A DNA stretch of 64,000 nucleotides from Prolixibacteraceae bacterium (GCA_019459525.1 JAIBEY010000052.1:145114-209113), one strand, 5' to 3'. Positions 1 to 9,531 are shown, counted from the stretch's first letter. Made by a program: numbers and translations. The notes: a model not told the origin generated them from the sequence alone.

Positions 1-739
1 ACATTTCGAGGTACAACCAGATTAAAGTTACCATCAGGCCAAAAGCACCAAACCATTCCATGTATTTTGGAGCACGGGCGTTGGCACCTTGCGTAATCAT
101 GTCGAAATCGAGAATCAGGTTGAGCGCGGCAACAACTACCACAAACAAGCTGATACCAATGGATAACATGCTGTTGCCATGTAAAAAGCTTACATTCACA
201 CCAAATAATCCGGCAATAAAACTACCCAGGTAAACCAAAGCAATACCGCCGGTTGCTGCGAAGATGATGGTTCTGAATCTTTCGGTTGCACGAATGGTTC
301 CTGAACGGTACAGCAAAAGCATAATGACAAATACTCCGAATGTGAGCGAAACGGCACGCATCACCAATCCGGGATACATGGCTTCGAACATGGCCGAAAC
401 TGCTCCCAGAAACAAACCTTCAAAAACAGCATAAATTGGGGCAGTCATCGCTGCACGCCGTGGGCTGAAAGTCGTAATCAGTGCCGTAATTAAACCGCCA
501 ATAGCGCCAACCATAGTCCAGATCATAATTCCCTGAGGCATTACTCCCGGTGTGGCAGGATCGATAGCACCAAAAAATTTGCGCCACGTAAATGTTGCCG
601 CAAAAATAACGATGAGCAGCATCAACCCAGTTTTATTAATCGTTCCGTTCACGGTCATCACTCCGTCGCTGGTACTGGTAGCCGCCTGACTAAATATGTT
701 CTTCCCGAAAACGGGATTCGATGATTTTGTAAGATTCAT
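1..739 (-). CDS. Bax inhibitor-1/YccA-like membrane protein (3' end outside window)
   Basis: The reading frame starts at ATG 739 on the minus strand and runs off the left edge, so the C-terminus is missing. About 246 residues are visible. A soluble N-terminal stretch of roughly 35 residues is followed by at least six hydrophobic segments, and the segment order and wording (for example AAMTAPIYAVFEGLFLGA and LNLILDFDMI) recall the Bax1-I/YccA family of integral membrane proteins. Members are linked to membrane-protein quality control or ion leak, but no function is proven here. A TAnnTTTG-type element lies about 45 bases upstream. The family call is from recognition of the pattern and is fairly firm; the function is open. 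Confidence 0.8.
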   Translation of the reverse strand, partial: MNLTKSSNPVFGKNIFSQAATSTSDGVMTVNGTINKTGLMLLIVIFAATFTWRKFFGAIDPATPGVMPQGIMIWTMVGAIGGLITALITTFSPRRAAMTAPIYAVFEGLFLGAVSAMFEAMYPGLVMRAVSLTFGVFVIMLLLYRSGTIRATERFRTIIFAATGGIALVYLGSFIAGLFGVNVSFLHGNSMLSIGISLFVVVVAALNLILDFDMITQGANARAPKYMEWFGAFGLMVTLIWLYLEM

Positions 740-782
740 TGTTTATCGTTTAAATGTTGTTTCTGTTGTATAAAAACTGTAC

Positions 783-790
783 CAAAAATA
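783..790 (-). promoter_or_regulatory. Putative Bacteroidetes -7 element for the Bax-inhibitor-like gene
   Basis: On the minus strand this reads TATTTTTG, an exact fit to TAnnTTTG. It lies 43 bases before the ATG at 739. A matching -33 TTTG box was not clear. Confidence 0.4.
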
Positions 791-818
791 ATCAGCCTTT
801 TCGAATGCCCATTCGACA

Positions 819-1529
819 TTAAGTATTCTTAACAAATGATTCCTGCACGTATTCACTTCTCAACTCAGACAATATCATTTCCGAAAGATTACGACTTTCC
901 TCTGAATCAAGCTCTTTCAGGCTTTCGGCAAATAAAACAGCCGTTTCGTTCATGTTTTTGCTTTTCATCCCCAGCAAAATAAACGAACGGTAAAAAACCT
1001 GTTTCAAATGTGGGTCTTTAGCCAAAGGTGACAAAACGTCGAAAAATGGCTCAAAAAGTTCGTCAATTGCTGACTTTTCGGCAATTGCCAACCGCCCCAT
1101 CAGGTTTAAACCTGCAAAACGGACCAAATGTTTCTTTCCGCGACACCATTCCAGCGATTTCACAAATGCGAATTTGGTCTTCGACCACAAATATGTGTTT
1201 AGTACTTCAGCAATTTCAGCAGTTTCCAGACTTTTTGTCCAGTAATCCATCTGTTCTTCGGTAACCTCAGCCGGAACGTCGAGCATGGCAGCCAAAATCA
1301 TCGTTTCGCGCCACTGCTTGTTCCACAATTTCAGCGCTAAAAGGTGATTGGGCTCATGTTGCCTGGCAATTTCGCGCAACGAAATGACCGACGCACCCCA
1401 GTTCAGTTTATAAACAAGCCCAAGCTTTTTCATCTGATCAACGGTCTCTCCATTTTTGGCTAAACGAATTTTTGCCAGAATCTGACGAAATTCCTGCTCC
1501 TGTTTCGGATCATCGATAATAAAATCCAT
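819..1529 (-). CDS. HEAT-like / DNA alkylation repair-like helical protein
   Basis: A 236-residue, all-helical soluble protein with no signal peptide. Amphipathic helices with repeated Trp/Leu patterns (KLWNKQWRETMILAAML, then ETAEIAEVLNTYLWSKTKF) recall the HEAT-like repeat fold of the AlkD-type DNA alkylation repair superfamily, which in Bacteroidetes contains many members without demonstrated glycosylase activity. I cannot identify catalytic residues, so a repair role is only suggested. The start codon at 1529 lies one base from the stop of the flippase gene upstream (1531), so the two are almost certainly cotranscribed. A plain hypothetical protein remains possible. Confidence 0.55.
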   Translation of the reverse strand: MDFIIDDPKQEQEFRQILAKIRLAKNGETVDQMKKLGLVYKLNWGASVISLREIARQHEPNHLLALKLWNKQWRETMILAAMLDVPAEVTEEQMDYWTKSLETAEIAEVLNTYLWSKTKFAFVKSLEWCRGKKHLVRFAGLNLMGRLAIAEKSAIDELFEPFFDVLSPLAKDPHLKQVFYRSFILLGMKSKNMNETAVLFAESLKELDSEESRNLSEMILSELRSEYVQESFVKNT

Positions 1530-1530
1530 G

Positions 1531-2838
1531 CTAATAAATTAGATATTCAATAACTATAAATTCAGTCAACAAAAGTAAAGAATAAAGCAAGTGTTGTTTC
1601 ACATTTAGATATGCAGACAAGCTAAAGCCGCAACTTTTCCTGACAAAAACAGTCAGGACAACTTTCTCAAAAACGTAGGCACAAACCGTTCCGTAAGCCA
1701 CACCGGCTAAACCCCAAAACTGCACAAACCACAAACTAAGTATCACATTTACAACAATCTCCAGAAACGAAGCCCACATTATTGCGTTGGTCTTCCGGAG
1801 GCCAATCAGGATGGTTTGCGGAAACAACAAACGACTAACAATCAACAACAAATAAATATTAAATATGGTGGCACTTGCCGCGAAACTGACATTAAAAATT
1901 ACAGGAAATGCCCAGTGCGACAAAAGCATTAAAACTCCTGATAAGGGGAAAAGCCAGAAACCTAATTTCTGCGAATTTTGCCTGATCGTTTCCAGATTAG
2001 ATTTCAGCATAGACCGATCGGCAAACCCGGGCAACATTGATGAGCTGAAAGCGTTGGCCAGCAACAAAACCAGCGGAAATTCACGCGCACCAAACCGGAA
2101 AACGGCAAAGGTAGCGTCGTCGAAATAACTGGTAATGATAAACCCATCGATATACTGGGCAGAGCCACTTAAAAACATGGAAAATACCAATGGGAAAGCA
2201 CATTTCAGGTGTTTCCGGATAAACAGGAAATCGGGATTTGGTTTGGAATTTTGAAACAATAAAACCAGCAACCAAACCAATCGGATGGCTGAACTGATGA
2301 CCAGGCCAATCATACTGTATTCGATGCTGTAACCGAGAACCGGAGGCAAAACTACCAGCAAAAACATTAAAACAAAGGTGACATATCCGTAAATCAGGAT
2401 GTTGCGACCCTGTTTTTTAATCAGATAAATGTATTCGACCAGGCTGGCTGGCGACGAAATCAGGATATAAACAATCAGGTAATTCAGAAAAGGGATTTGC
2501 GATCCGTGTAACAAATGTCCGGAGATAGCCTTTTCAAAAATTAAAATAAAAAGGACTGCCAATCCGGAGAATGTCGCGAGCAAATAAAATAGATTGAATA
2601 AAACCGGCGATTTGCCTGAGATCGATTTTTCGTCAACAGAAGGAAGGAATCCCTGAATCAAACCATTTAGCCAGAAAAAACTTACGGCTCCAGCTAAAAA
2701 AAGAAACGTTTCGTATTGCCCTATTTCTGAAGTCGGGAGTCCCGATTTTGTAAAAACTACACCAATCAGCAACAGCGTTGAAAAGCGGATAAGCTGAAAA
2801 AATTGTAAAGCCGAAATCTGGGTAATTTTAAAGTTCAC
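1531..2838 (-). CDS. Polysaccharide/lipid-linked oligosaccharide flippase (Wzx/MATE-like)
   Basis: A 435-residue polytopic membrane protein with about twelve hydrophobic helices spaced along its whole length, typical of the MOP superfamily (Wzx O-antigen flippases and relatives) that move undecaprenyl-linked oligosaccharides across the inner membrane. Recognisable elements include the N-terminal FFQLIRFSTLLLIGVVFTKSGL, the central FRFGAREFPLVLLLANAFS and the C-terminal pattern GLAGVAYGTVCAYVFEKVVL. No glycosyltransferase genes flank it, so the substrate cannot be inferred. It is the upstream gene of a two-gene unit with the HEAT-like protein. The family is secure; the transported molecule is unknown. 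Confidence 0.8.
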   Translation of the reverse strand: MNFKITQISALQFFQLIRFSTLLLIGVVFTKSGLPTSEIGQYETFLFLAGAVSFFWLNGLIQGFLPSVDEKSISGKSPVLFNLFYLLATFSGLAVLFILIFEKAISGHLLHGSQIPFLNYLIVYILISSPASLVEYIYLIKKQGRNILIYGYVTFVLMFLLVVLPPVLGYSIEYSMIGLVISSAIRLVWLLVLLFQNSKPNPDFLFIRKHLKCAFPLVFSMFLSGSAQYIDGFIITSYFDDATFAVFRFGAREFPLVLLLANAFSSSMLPGFADRSMLKSNLETIRQNSQKLGFWLFPLSGVLMLLSHWAFPVIFNVSFAASATIFNIYLLLIVSRLLFPQTILIGLRKTNAIMWASFLEIVVNVILSLWFVQFWGLAGVAYGTVCAYVFEKVVLTVFVRKSCGFSLSAYLNVKQHLLYSLLLLTEFIVIEYLIY

Positions 2839-2941
2839 TGACAGATGTTGAAACGTTTGCGTGACTCAAAACTACGAAAAAGCACGAAATGAGAAGCAGT
2901 TTATTGCTATTTACACGAAGAACTTATTCGAAAGATCGCTC

Positions 2942-3523
2942 TTAAACCAAATCGCAGGCATCGGCAGGCATCCATTTCCTGTCTTTGCCCTCCCATTTAA
3001 TGTTGCAGCCAATAGGGTTGGTTACCGGTACCGAAACCGGTTGACCGGAAAGTAACTCCGAAAGTGTACGATCGAGGTCGTTAACCGTTATTTTAGATGC
3101 ATCACGCGGCTGATCGACAGCACGACCCGTATAAACCAATTTCCGTTCCTGATCGAACACGTATAAATGCGGGGTTTTCAGCGCACCATAAGCCAAAGCA
3201 ATATCTTGCGTGTGGTCGTGAAGGTACACCCACGGAAAATGATTTTCGCTCATCCGGAGTACCATATTTTCAAAACTATCTTCTTCGTAGGTATTGGGGC
3301 TATTGGAGTTAATGGCCACCAAACAAACTCCATGCGCTTGAAAACGAAGAGCTGTCTGGCGTGTCACTTCATCACTTCCAAGTACATATGGACAGTGGTT
3401 GCAGGTGAAAAACACAACCAGAATTTTAGAATCGGCGAAATCACCAAGCTTATAAAACTTCCCATCGGTAGCTTTCAGACAAAAATCCGGCGCCTGATTT
3501 CCAATTTGCAAAGTATAAGCCAT
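2942..3523 (-). CDS. Thioredoxin-like redoxin (AhpC/TSA fold)
   Basis: A 193-residue cytosolic protein of the thioredoxin fold. The N-terminus ([17 protein letters not shown]) matches the usual peroxiredoxin/redoxin opening, and [16 protein letters not shown] carries a CxxC-type site (CNHC) in the position of the resolving redox motif. This CNHCPY subgroup is common in Bacteroidetes and is annotated as thioredoxin family protein; it probably reduces or senses peroxides or disulfides, but the substrate is not known. A longer frame begins 15 codons upstream (3568). I chose ATG 3523 because the homologous core begins there. Confidence 0.8.
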   Translation of the reverse strand: MAYTLQIGNQAPDFCLKATDGKFYKLGDFADSKILVVFFTCNHCPYVLGSDEVTRQTALRFQAHGVCLVAINSNSPNTYEEDSFENMVLRMSENHFPWVYLHDHTQDIALAYGALKTPHLYVFDQERKLVYTGRAVDQPRDASKITVNDLDRTLSELLSGQPVSVPVTNPIGCNIKWEGKDRKWMPADACDLV

Positions 3524-3579
3524 AAAATCAGATTTGAATAATTTAAAATCTAAACAAAATTCAGGCAAAAATGATCACA

Positions 3580-3626
3580 AAAAAAATCGCTGCCAGTACA
3601 AAATATGCACTGGCAACGATTTTTTA
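3580..3626 (-). terminator. Intrinsic terminator of the cytidylate kinase-like gene
   Basis: A near-perfect inverted repeat (AAAAATCG, one mismatch, TGCCAGT and complement) with an A-rich loop and a U-run in the minus direction lies 20 bases after the stop at 3646. Confidence 0.8.
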
Positions 3627-3645
3627 TAAATACGTTTTCCGGAGG

Positions 3646-4368
3646 CTAATCTTCTTCCGAGTTTGCAATTATTTTTTTGTTTTTCAGCACATTAACAATT
3701 ACATCAACAATATGGTCGTCGAGCATGGTTGAGTAATTAAAAATCAGGTCAAAATCGTTGTTATCCAATTTTCTTCCGGCCACATGCTCCACAAACAAAT
3801 TACGCTGACGGTCAATTTCCAGCACATATTCCTGAGCATCAGCCCACGACAGGTTACTGATCTGCATAATCCGGTTAATCCGCCAGTCGAGCGGTGCCTG
3901 AAGTTTAACACTTAAACGCTTCGGAATATCATGCGCAATAACGCTGGCCGCCCGTCCAACAATAATGTAATGCCCGTCTTCCGCAATACTCCGTACAACA
4001 GCTTTCACCGTATCAATCACCTGTTGGTCGTCGGCATCATAAACTTTAGAGGTAGAAAAAGCTGTGGTAACTTCGTGGATACTTTGTTTGGCTTCGCCTA
4101 AAAATACATTCTTGATTTTATTCGGATCCATTTCCAATTCCTGCGCGGCCAATTCAACCACTTCTTTACTTACCCATTTCCATTCCACATCGGTTTTTGT
4201 TTCCGAAAGGTAATTGTAACCGGTAAGAATTTTGGAGAGTTTTGTTGCAATACGTTTGGCCGAACAACCGCATTCCCTGGAAATGGTCACAACCGGACCA
4301 AGATGACGGGGTTTTCCATTGCTTTTCTGATCAGCATGATTCAGGTAACTACTTAAAAAATCTTTCAT
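3646..4368 (-). CDS. Cytidylate kinase-like family protein
   Basis: A 240-residue protein matching the cytidylate kinase-like (AAA_26) family that is widespread in Bacteroidetes and Firmicutes and distinct from Cmk. The N-terminal nucleotide-binding segment reads VVTISRECGCSAKRIA, where relatives usually carry a glycine-richer loop (ISREFGSGG type). GHYIIVGRAASVIAHD is the second conserved block (Walker-B-like strand plus GR-A motif). Its role is uncertain: nucleoside monophosphate phosphorylation is assumed from the family name only. It stands alone between terminators, with a terminator downstream and about 210 bases of featureless DNA upstream before truA. Confidence 0.7.
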   Translation of the reverse strand: MKDFLSSYLNHADQKSNGKPRHLGPVVTISRECGCSAKRIATKLSKILTGYNYLSETKTDVEWKWVSKEVVELAAQELEMDPNKIKNVFLGEAKQSIHEVTTAFSTSKVYDADDQQVIDTVKAVVRSIAEDGHYIIVGRAASVIAHDIPKRLSVKLQAPLDWRINRIMQISNLSWADAQEYVLEIDRQRNLFVEHVAGRKLDNNDFDLIFNYSTMLDDHIVDVIVNVLKNKKIIANSEED

Positions 4369-4582
4369 AAGTTATGTATTAATTTTAGGATGTCAGTTGT
4401 CAGAATTCAATAGTTAAAGCTACAAATGAAAAGCCCAACAACAAAGCTAAGCTGCTTTACAAAACTGTTATTTTCTTATGTTTTAAAACTGTTTTAAAAA
4501 ACATATGCGTTCAATAACACACGCACACAGTAAAGCAGCAATTACTTACCCGAATAAGATGGCATACTTCCCCAAAAAAGAG

Positions 4583-5362
4583 CTAAACTGTCCGGATAAA
4601 AACACTTTCAGGATATTCCACATCGGTTAAAAACAATCCATGCGCCGGAACAGACAATCCGGCAGCACTGCGGTCTTTCTGCTCAATAATTTTCCGGAAT
4701 TGATTTAAATCGATTTTACCAATTCCAACCTCTAAAATGGTTCCAACCAATGCCCGAACCATATTTCGCAGAAACCGGTCGGCCTTTACCGTAAAAACAA
4801 TAGCTGAGCCTGTCTGGGTCCATTCGGCCCTATACATTTTGCAGTTGTTGGTTTTTACATCGGTGTGCAATTTACTGAAGCTGGTAAAATCGATGTAATC
4901 AAATAAAACCCAGCTTGCTTCGTTCATTATTTCAAGATTGGGCTGATTGAAGAAATACCACGAAGTTTCCAGTGAAAAAGGGTCTTTTCGAAGATTGAGG
5001 TGATACTGGTAAGTTCTTGAAATAGCATCAAACCGCGCATGTGCTTCCGGGGTAACCTTTGAAATATTGAAAACAACCATATCCTTATTCAGGAAACTGT
5101 TCAGTTTGTGGGTAAAATCAGGATGATCGAGGGTGAGTTTCCCCGAGTCGAAATGCACCACAAAATAGCTGGCATGAACACCGGTATCCGTTCGCCCGGC
5201 GCCTGTTACTGAAATGGGTTCGCGGGTGATTGTCGATAACGCTTTCTCCAAACATTCCTGCACCGAAACAGCGTTTGGCTGAACCTGCCAACCATGAAAA
5301 TGAGTGCCTTTATAGGCAAGTTCTATGAAATACCTTTGTGTCAATGGTTTGATTTTTGGCAA
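4583..5362 (-). CDS. truA: tRNA pseudouridine(38-40) synthase TruA
   Basis: A 259-residue TruA, the normal family length. It isomerises uridines 38-40 in the tRNA anticodon arm. The catalytic motif GAGRTDTGVHA is intact with the nucleophile at Asp59, and the C-terminal RNA-binding block (ADRFLRNMVRALVGTILEVG) is present. The N-terminus has a slightly extended, basic leader before the conserved YFIELAYKGTHFHGWQ strand. It is separated from moxR by a 180-base divergent promoter region. Confidence 0.95.
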   Translation of the reverse strand: MPKIKPLTQRYFIELAYKGTHFHGWQVQPNAVSVQECLEKALSTITREPISVTGAGRTDTGVHASYFVVHFDSGKLTLDHPDFTHKLNSFLNKDMVVFNISKVTPEAHARFDAISRTYQYHLNLRKDPFSLETSWYFFNQPNLEIMNEASWVLFDYIDFTSFSKLHTDVKTNNCKMYRAEWTQTGSAIVFTVKADRFLRNMVRALVGTILEVGIGKIDLNQFRKIIEQKDRSAAGLSVPAHGLFLTDVEYPESVFIRTV

Positions 5363-5542
5363 AAATAAAAAAGTGAAAGCATATTCTGTTAAAGATCGCC
5401 GATTTTATTAATTTCACGGCCATTTTGGGCTCAAATAGCTTAACAAATTTTAACGAAAATTTATCCTTTTTCAGGCACGGATAGTTTATTTTCGTGTTCG
5501 CAAAAAAAAATCAGCATTCAAAATAATTTTATTCAAAAAAAT

Positions 5543-6538
5543 ATGAATCAAACAGTAGATATCCGCGAATTGAACGAAAGAATTCAAAGAGAGAGTTCGT
5601 TTGTCGACATCATCAGTATGGAGATGAACAAAGTGATTGTAGGTCAAAAACATTTGGTCGAAAGCCTTTTGGTTGGACTTCTGTCTGGTGGCCATATTTT
5701 ATTGGAAGGGGTGCCAGGATTGGCCAAAACATTAGCCATCAACACGTTGGCAACGAGTATTGACGCCAAGTTTGCCCGAATCCAGTTTACCCCCGATTTG
5801 TTACCTGCTGACTTGCTGGGAACCATGATTTACAGCCAGAAGAAAGAAGAATTCATTGTAAAAAAAGGCCCGATCTTTACCAACTTCGTACTGGCCGATG
5901 AAATTAACCGTGCACCCGCCAAAGTGCAGTCGGCACTGCTCGAAGCCATGCAGGAACGCCAGATTACCATTGGCGAAAACACGTATAAATTGCAGGAACC
6001 ATTTTTGGTAATGGCTACCCAAAACCCGATCGAGCAAGAAGGCACCTACCCGCTTCCAGAAGCGCAGGTTGACCGTTTTATGCTGAAAGTGGTGATCAAA
6101 TACCCAACTAAAGACGAAGAAAAACTGATCATACAGCAAAACTTACTGAAAGCTTTCCCAACGGCATCAAAAGTGATGCGTCCGGAAGATATTCTGAAGG
6201 CCCGCGATGTGGTAAAAGACGTGTATATGGACGAAAAAATCCAGAAATACATCGTTGATATTGTATTTGCCACCCGCGATCCGAAAGCTTACAAACTGGA
6301 TAAATACGTGGACATGATTTCATACGGAGGTTCGCCACGTGCAAGTATCAGTTTGGCTCAGGCGGCAAAGGCTTATGCGTTCATTAAACGCCGTGGTTAC
6401 GTTATTCCTGAAGATGTACGCGCGGTTTGCCCCGATGTCATGCGTCACCGTATCGGTTTGAGCTACGAAGCTGAGGCAAACAACATTACTTCAGAAGAAA
6501 TTATTGCGGAAATTTTGAATTCGGTAGAAGTTCCATAG
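5543..6538 (+). CDS. MoxR-family AAA+ ATPase (first gene of the Bat operon)
   Basis: A 331-residue MoxR AAA+ ATPase. Walker A is GVPGLAKT (residues 56-63), Walker B ends FVLADE (115-120), and MATQNPIEQEG forms sensor 1. MoxR proteins act as chaperone-like partners of von Willebrand factor A (VWA) proteins, helping metal-dependent complexes mature. Here the gene heads an eight-gene set of DUF58, a membrane partner, batA, batB, batC, batD and batE, the canonical Bacteroidetes aerotolerance cluster. The start has an A-rich upstream region and no strong ribosome binding site. Confidence 0.95.
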   Translation: MNQTVDIRELNERIQRESSFVDIISMEMNKVIVGQKHLVESLLVGLLSGGHILLEGVPGLAKTLAINTLATSIDAKFARIQFTPDLLPADLLGTMIYSQKKEEFIVKKGPIFTNFVLADEINRAPAKVQSALLEAMQERQITIGENTYKLQEPFLVMATQNPIEQEGTYPLPEAQVDRFMLKVVIKYPTKDEEKLIIQQNLLKAFPTASKVMRPEDILKARDVVKDVYMDEKIQKYIVDIVFATRDPKAYKLDKYVDMISYGGSPRASISLAQAAKAYAFIKRRGYVIPEDVRAVCPDVMRHRIGLSYEAEANNITSEEIIAEILNSVEVP

Positions 6539-6540
6539 CA

Positions 6541-6640
6541 GACACAAGTATCAAGATGCAAGTATTAAGACTCTTATCTTGATACCTGATACTTGAAGCC
6601 TGATACAACTTGGAATTTGGAACCTGAAACTTGGAACTTA
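6541..6640. repeat. Degenerate intergenic repeat between moxR and DUF58
   Basis: This 100-base spacer is made of near-repeating units (CAAGTATCAAGATGCAAGTA, then CTTGATACCTGATACTTG, then TTGGAACCTGAAACTTGGAAC). Similar CTTGGAA/CCTGAAAC units appear before batD (about 11416-11470), before batB (9557-9603) and near 35311-35347. The two halves can also pair with each other (AAGTATCAAGAT with ATCTTGATACC). No gene is encoded. Confidence 0.6.
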
Positions 6641-6645
6641 TTTAA

Positions 6646-7518
6646 ATGGAAACAAGCGAACTAATAAAACGAGTCCGAAGAATTGAAATTAAAACACGTG
6701 GACTGAGCCGCAACATTTTTGCAGGCGAGTACCACAGTGCGTTCAAAGGACGTGGGATGGCTTTCAGCGAGGTTCGTGAATACCAGTTTGGCGACGACAT
6801 CCGCAACATCGACTGGAATGTGACTGCACGGTACAATAAACCATTCGTCAAAATCTACGAAGAAGAACGTGAACTGACGGTGATGTTGCTGATTGATGTA
6901 AGCGGATCGCGCGAATTTGGCTCGACAGATAAGCTAAAAAAAAATATTGTTACCGAAATTGCTGCTGTCCTGGCATTTTCAGCCATTCAGAACAACGATA
7001 AAATCGGGGTTATTTTCTTTTCGAATAAAATTGAAAAGTTTATTCCGCCTAAAAAAGGGCGAAGCCACATTCTGCGAATTATTAGCGAATTAATTGATTT
7101 TGAACCACAGGAACGCGGGACCGACATTTCCGGAGCAATCCGGTATTTGACCAATGCCATCAAAAAAAGGTGTACCGCTTTTGTTATTTCCGATTTTATT
7201 CAGAAAGACGAGGCGTTGGAAAATGCCCTTTCGATAGCAAATAATCGGCACGACGTGGTTGCCCTTCGAATTTACGATGAGCGTGAAACAGAATTACCCA
7301 ACATCGGAATGATTAAACTGAAAGATGCTGAAACCGGTAATTACACCTGGGTGGACACATCCGACCGCAATGCCCGGGATATTTACCGAAAATGGTGGAT
7401 CAATTTATCGCAGCAGCTCGACAACAGTTTTAAAAGAAGCCGGGTCGATTATGTGAGCATAAGCACCAATCACGACTATGTAAAGTCGTTGATCAGCCTG
7501 TTTAAAAAACGTGCATAA
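6646..7518 (+). CDS. DUF58 domain protein with VWA-like fold
   Basis: A 290-residue DUF58 protein. The family signature (VREYQFGDDIRNIDWNVTAR, residues 43-62) is followed by a VWA-like domain whose metal-ion-dependent adhesion site reads DVSGS (Asp84, Ser86, Ser88). There is no signal peptide or membrane helix, so it probably acts in the cytoplasm with the upstream MoxR ATPase. MoxR-DUF58 pairs are thought to assemble or activate periplasmic or membrane complexes. It lies 107 bases after moxR across a repeat-bearing spacer and 12 bases before the next gene. Confidence 0.93.
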   Translation: METSELIKRVRRIEIKTRGLSRNIFAGEYHSAFKGRGMAFSEVREYQFGDDIRNIDWNVTARYNKPFVKIYEEERELTVMLLIDVSGSREFGSTDKLKKNIVTEIAAVLAFSAIQNNDKIGVIFFSNKIEKFIPPKKGRSHILRIISELIDFEPQERGTDISGAIRYLTNAIKKRCTAFVISDFIQKDEALENALSIANNRHDVVALRIYDERETELPNIGMIKLKDAETGNYTWVDTSDRNARDIYRKWWINLSQQLDNSFKRSRVDYVSISTNHDYVKSLISLFKKRA

Positions 7519-7530
7519 AACCAATTTCAA

Positions 7531-8526
7531 ATGAATCAAAGAATACTATATATCGTGCTATTTGTTTTGCTATCGGGCAGCATGCGCTCGCTCCAGGCTC
7601 AACAAGTTACGGTAAAAGCAAGTATCGACTCAACACATATTTTAATTGGGGATCAGATAAAGTTATTGTTCGAAATCGAAAAACCGAAAGATCTTGACAT
7701 CCGCTTTCCACAGGTTCCCGACACGTTCAGCGCTCACGTCGAAGTTATCAGCCGTTCGAAAATCGACACGCTGCAACTTGATGATAAAACGCGCGAAAAG
7801 CTAACCCAGAGCCTTTTCATTACCTCTTTCGACAGCGGGGCTTACCAGATCCCGCCATTCTATTTTAAACTGAAAGATGGTAAAGTGCTCGATTCTATTG
7901 CCAGCCGACGATTAGCATTTCAGGTTTACGGAATGAAAATTGACACGGCCAAAGGCCCTGTTGATATTAAAACCGTTTACAGTGCACCGGTTACCTTAAA
8001 AGAGGTTACACCTTACATTTTAGGGATAATCCTTATTGCGGCAATTATCTTTTTCATTTTTTATTACATCAAATGGAAAAGAAAAAACGTACCGTTGTTC
8101 AGCAAACCCGAAAAACCGGCAGAACCGGCACATATCGTTGCATTGCGCGAACTCGACCGTATAAAAACCCAGAAACTCTGGCAGCAGGAAAAAATCAAAC
8201 AATACTACAGCGAAGTGGCTGATACCATCCGTACTTATATTGAAAACCGTTTCGATATACAGGCTATGGAACAGACTTCGGCTGAAACCATTGGCACGTT
8301 CAGGAAAAAAATGGAGCTGGCCGACGAGAATTCGATCAACCAACTCCAGCACATCCTGAGTTTGGCCGATTTGGTGAAATTTGCGAAATACACACCACTG
8401 CCCGACGACAACAACCTGACTTTAATGAATGCCTATTTCTTTGTCAATCAAACCAAAAAAGAAGAATTAAAAGCTCCGGAAAAACCAACATCGGAGCCAG
8501 ATTCTGAAGAAATTACCGCACAATAA
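7531..8526 (+). CDS. Bat-operon membrane protein (BatD/DUF4381-like, small)
   Basis: A 331-residue protein with an N-terminal signal peptide (ending near LQAQQ, residue 25), an Ig-like extracytoplasmic domain rich in beta-strand pattern to about residue 150, one membrane helix (about 157-177, PYILGIILIAAIIFFIFYYI) and a basic, helical cytoplasmic tail. This architecture resembles a short BatD, and the tail (YTEV-like ADTIRTYIENRFDIQAMEQ) recurs in the longer BatD later in the operon (LWGYLSDKLTIPVADLNRE). It sits at the position occupied in Bacteroidetes Bat operons by a conserved hypothetical gene between DUF58 and batA. It probably links the cytoplasmic MoxR/DUF58 pair to the membrane VWA proteins. 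Confidence 0.75.
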   Translation: MNQRILYIVLFVLLSGSMRSLQAQQVTVKASIDSTHILIGDQIKLLFEIEKPKDLDIRFPQVPDTFSAHVEVISRSKIDTLQLDDKTREKLTQSLFITSFDSGAYQIPPFYFKLKDGKVLDSIASRRLAFQVYGMKIDTAKGPVDIKTVYSAPVTLKEVTPYILGIILIAAIIFFIFYYIKWKRKNVPLFSKPEKPAEPAHIVALRELDRIKTQKLWQQEKIKQYYSEVADTIRTYIENRFDIQAMEQTSAETIGTFRKKMELADENSINQLQHILSLADLVKFAKYTPLPDDNNLTLMNAYFFVNQTKKEELKAPEKPTSEPDSEEITAQ

Positions 8527-8535
8527 CCCAAAGAA

Positions 8536-9531
8536 ATGATGAACGGAATAAGCTTTAAAAATCCAGAATTTTTCTACCTCTTTCTGCTGTTATTGCCCAT
8601 GCTTGCGTGGTACATCTGGAAACAGAAAAAAGCTGGAGCCAGCATACAATTTTCGTCGGATATGGGATTTGCCAAAATTCCGAAAAACTGGAAATATTAC
8701 TTCAGGCACAGTGTTTTTGTGTTGGTGCTGATGAGTTTATCGGCCCTGATAATGGCTTTGGCTCGCCCTCAATCGTCAAATAGCTGGCAGAATGTGACCA
8801 CCGAAGGAATTGACATTGTGATTGCCCTCGATATTTCAAGTTCAATGTTGGCTATGGATTTCCAGCCCAACAGGCTGGAAGCTGCCAAAGACGTGGCTAC
8901 CCAGTTTATTTCGGGTAGGACCAATGATAAAATCGGGCTGGTGGTTTTTGCCGGCGAAAGTTTTACGCAATGTCCTTTGACTACCGATCATGCCACGGTG
9001 ATCAACCTGTTCAAAAATATCGAAAGTGGGATGATTGAAGATGGGACTGCCATTGGTAACGGTTTGGCCACAGCCATTTCGCGGTTGAAAGAAAGCACAG
9101 CCATCAGCAAAGTGGTTATTCTGCTTACCGACGGAGAAAATAACCGGGGAGAAATAGCTCCTGTAACTGCTGCCGAAATGGCTAAAACCTTCGGGATACG
9201 TGTTTATACGGTTGGGGTAGGAACCATTGGAACGGCTCCTTACCCGATGCAAACACCGTTTGGGCCACAAATCCGCGATGTGGAAGTTAAAATCGATGAA
9301 GCAACGCTTCAATCCATCGCATCAACCACCGATGGGAAATATTTCAGGGCAACCAACAATAACAAACTGGCCGAAATCTACCAGGAAATCGACAAATTGG
9401 AGAAGTCGAAGATAGACGTAAAAGAATTCAGCAAAAAAGAAGAAGAATACCTGAAATACGCTTTGGCCGGTGCATTCCTGTTGTTAATGGCACTGTTTCT
9501 GAAAACAACCATTTTCAGGAATATACCCTGA
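8536..9531 (+). CDS. batA: BatA: membrane VWA-domain protein
   Basis: A 331-residue protein with two N-terminal hydrophobic helices (about 12-27 and 58-76), a von Willebrand factor A domain and one C-terminal helix (about 308-326). The MIDAS motif DISSS (Asp99, Ser101, Ser103) is complete, as is the TDGENNRG block. BatA and BatB are integral inner-membrane proteins; in Bacteroides fragilis the bat genes contribute to aerotolerance. The start is a double Met (MMNG); either can serve. It is nine bases after the previous gene, so transcription is shared. Confidence 0.93.
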   Translation: MMNGISFKNPEFFYLFLLLLPMLAWYIWKQKKAGASIQFSSDMGFAKIPKNWKYYFRHSVFVLVLMSLSALIMALARPQSSNSWQNVTTEGIDIVIALDISSSMLAMDFQPNRLEAAKDVATQFISGRTNDKIGLVVFAGESFTQCPLTTDHATVINLFKNIESGMIEDGTAIGNGLATAISRLKESTAISKVVILLTDGENNRGEIAPVTAAEMAKTFGIRVYTVGVGTIGTAPYPMQTPFGPQIRDVEVKIDEATLQSIASTTDGKYFRATNNNKLAEIYQEIDKLEKSKIDVKEFSKKEEEYLKYALAGAFLLLMALFLKTTIFRNIP

